A stretch of 7,612 nt of DNA from Acidobacteriota bacterium (lineage in GTDB: Bacteria; Acidobacteriota; Terriglobia; Terriglobales; Acidobacteriaceae). Positions 7,301 to 7,612 of this stretch are shown here, piece by piece (within the stretch, counting starts at the first letter, position 1; each line of letters begins with the position of its first letter). The stretch spans positions 1 to 7,612 of the forward strand of contig JAJZIF010000173.1 in NCBI GenBank assembly GCA_021810735.1, written 5' to 3'. A program made the position numbers and the translations under genes. The notes below the pieces were generated by a model. It searched no databases. It had not been told where the DNA came from and saw nothing but the letters and a program-made list of their open reading frames with translations.

Positions 7301-7571
7301 GCGCTTCCGGCCGATCATCATGACCGCCTTCGCCTTCATCCTCGGCGTGCTCCCGCTGTGGTTCTCCCATGGAGCCGGTGCGGAGGCGCGGCGCATTCTG
7401 GGCACGGTGGTGGTCGGCGGCATGCTTGCCGCGACCTGTATCGCCATATTCCTCGTCCCGGTCACCTTTGCCAGTGTGGAGTGGCTGATGCATCGCTTCC
7501 GAAAAGAAGGCCCTCACCACTTGACCGAGTCGCATCTGCCGGAACACGTCCGCAGCGAGGAGGTGGATTAA
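4392..7571 (+). CDS. RND multidrug efflux transporter, HAE1 family (AcrB/MexB-like)
   Basis: The inner-membrane pump of the tripartite system, a proton antiporter that expels hydrophobic or amphiphilic compounds. At 1059 residues it has the family length and is complete. It begins with MSNFFIRRPIVAMV (first transmembrane helix), followed by the porter-domain signature ATPIEEQMNGVDNM (62-75). TM4 carries GLVVDDAIVVVE with the proton-relay aspartates Asp408 and Asp409; TM10 carries LSAKNAIL with Lys941; Arg971 and Thr978 in TM11 complete the relay, so the protein should be active. A second porter half follows the cytoplasmic loop near residues 498-525. The distal-pocket Phe178 of AcrB aligns by eye with Phe178 here, but the switch loop (GFGFAG in AcrB) aligns with NLLTVT around 612-617 and lacks its phenylalanines, so substrates may differ from those of AcrB. 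Translation is supported by GGAAGG at 4376-4381 inside the end of the adaptor gene, suggesting coupling. The channel gene starts two bases after the stop. Confidence 0.97.
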   Translation: MSNFFIRRPIVAMVISILMVIMGTVTLFNLPTAQYPDIIPPEIQIRATYPGADANTLAQSVATPIEEQMNGVDNMSYMYSTSASNGTMMLTVDFGIKTDPNIDQVLAQLRVDQAQPQLPAEVNTAGVTVQKSLHAPMMLIALDSPHDSYNGTFLANYAYINLVDQISRVKGVSHVQVFGAGEYAMRIWVNPDKLATLGITVPQVIAAIRIQNAVNPAGQIGSEPVPPGQQFTYTVRTQGRLTTPEQFGNIILRANPDGSTVRLKDVAKITLGSQFYNLIGRYNGRPAAVLAIYQLPGTNAVETAARVRTEIAQLARNFPSDMTYNVSLDTTEAVTAGMHEILYTLLEALGLVVLVVFVFLQGWRATLIPLLAIPVSLIGTFVIFPALGFSINTLSLFGLVLAIGLVVDDAIVVVEAVEHHIEEGMSPRDAARRAMEQVASPVIAVALILAAVFIPTAFIPGITGRLYQQFAVTIAISVIFSAFNALTLSPALCALLLRPKKRVRGPIGVFFRGFERLFRRTTDGYVSASGFLVRKSGFALLFLGLVAALAVLIGGKIPRSFLPTEDQGYAMIALQLPQGSSLQRTSAAAREVEQAVRKIPGVQGVTSVIGFNLLTVTQTTYNSFFFVTLKPWSQRTAPDEQFPVIQRNLSRALAGIKDGLAFSFAPPAIPGVGTSGGVTMVLEDRSGSDNPAFLTQNLYKFLGALQKRPEIQVALPSYLPSVPQLYVKVDRAKALQQQVSLSDVYETMQTFMGGYLVNYFNRFGRQWQTYVEAEGPYRTKISDIGDFYVRSANGGQVPLSAVTDVKRITGPEFDLRFNEYPAAQLNITGAPGYSSGQVMNAIQQVFHQTMPPGIGYGYEGMSYQEEQAAKGISPAAIFSLSLLVVFLILAAQYESWTLPFSVLLSTPVAVLGAFLALRIRGLENDVFAQIGLVMLIGLSAKNAILIVQFARAEFMRGESIFDAAMGAARLRFRPIIMTAFAFILGVLPLWFSHGAGAEARRILGTVVVGGMLAATCIAIFLVPVTFASVEWLMHRFRKEGPHHLTESHLPEHVRSEEVD
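7558..7565 (+). promoter_or_regulatory. Strong ribosome binding site for the third operon gene
   Basis: AGGAGGTG lies within the last codons of the transporter gene, eight bases before the ATG at 7574. This near-consensus site, with only two bases between the transporter stop and the next start, identifies 7574 as a genuine gene start and indicates that translation of the third pump component follows directly on the transporter. Confidence 0.75.
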
Positions 7572-7573
7572 TC

Positions 7574-7612
7574 ATGAGCGTACGCAAACCAGCTCTGCTT
7601 CTCTCCGGCCTT
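7574..7612 (+). CDS. Start of a third operon gene, probably the outer-membrane efflux channel (TolC/OprM/NodT type), cut by window edge
   Basis: Only 13 codons are visible (MSVRKPALLLSGL): a basic start followed by a hydrophobic run, the look of a signal peptide. In adaptor-transporter operons of this kind the third gene usually encodes an outer-membrane factor, whose signal peptide would match. The start is supported by the strong ribosome binding site at 7558-7565 and by the two-base gap after the transporter stop. The identity rests on operon order, not on sequence similarity; a TetR regulator in this position is less likely given the hydrophobic N-terminus. Confidence 0.7.
   Translation, partial: MSVRKPALLLSGL

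Overview
The window is a GC-rich stretch of chromosome. Gene content and protein character (a monofunctional proline dehydrogenase, a YegS/DgkB-type lipid kinase, a nitroreductase, a tiny two-helix membrane protein and an RND efflux operon) fit a Gram-negative soil bacterium. My best guess is an acidobacterium of the Terriglobia/Acidobacteriaceae type, from remembered protein resemblance only. The Gram-negative assignment is firmer, because a lipoprotein periplasmic adaptor and an RND pump need an outer membrane.

Left half, minus strand (about 1-2648): three genes read leftwards. First is an FMN nitroreductase-family oxidoreductase (2648 to 2040), which starts at GTG behind a strong Shine-Dalgarno sequence. 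Second is a diacylglycerol/sphingosine-kinase-like lipid kinase (1838 to 867). Third is a proline dehydrogenase (772 to the left edge), truncated by the window. The gaps are 201 and 94 bases. I saw no clear terminator or promoter in either gap, so co-transcription is possible but unproven. No shared pathway for the three is evident.

Divergent intergenic region (2649-2821): it holds a long near-perfect inverted repeat (2684-2721) between the nitroreductase and the rightward genes. It is the best unexplained structure on the left side.

Right half, plus strand (2822-7612): a 63-residue hydrophobic protein comes first, followed by a 172-base gap carrying a perfect 16-base palindrome (3096-3111). 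An efflux operon follows: lipoprotein membrane-fusion protein (3186-4388), HAE1-family RND transporter (4392-7571) and the first 13 codons of a third gene (7574 onward), expected to be the outer-membrane channel. The three are almost contiguous (gaps of 3 and 2 bases) and would form one tripartite proton-driven pump. The palindrome lies in a plausible promoter and shares half-sites with the E. coli AcrR operator, so a TetR-family repressor encoded outside the window probably controls the operon.

Overall the genes are ordinary families. I do not see an unprecedented system. The items worth a second look are the two intergenic palindromes, the small membrane protein, and departures from textbook motifs in the pump's switch loop and in the lipid kinase.
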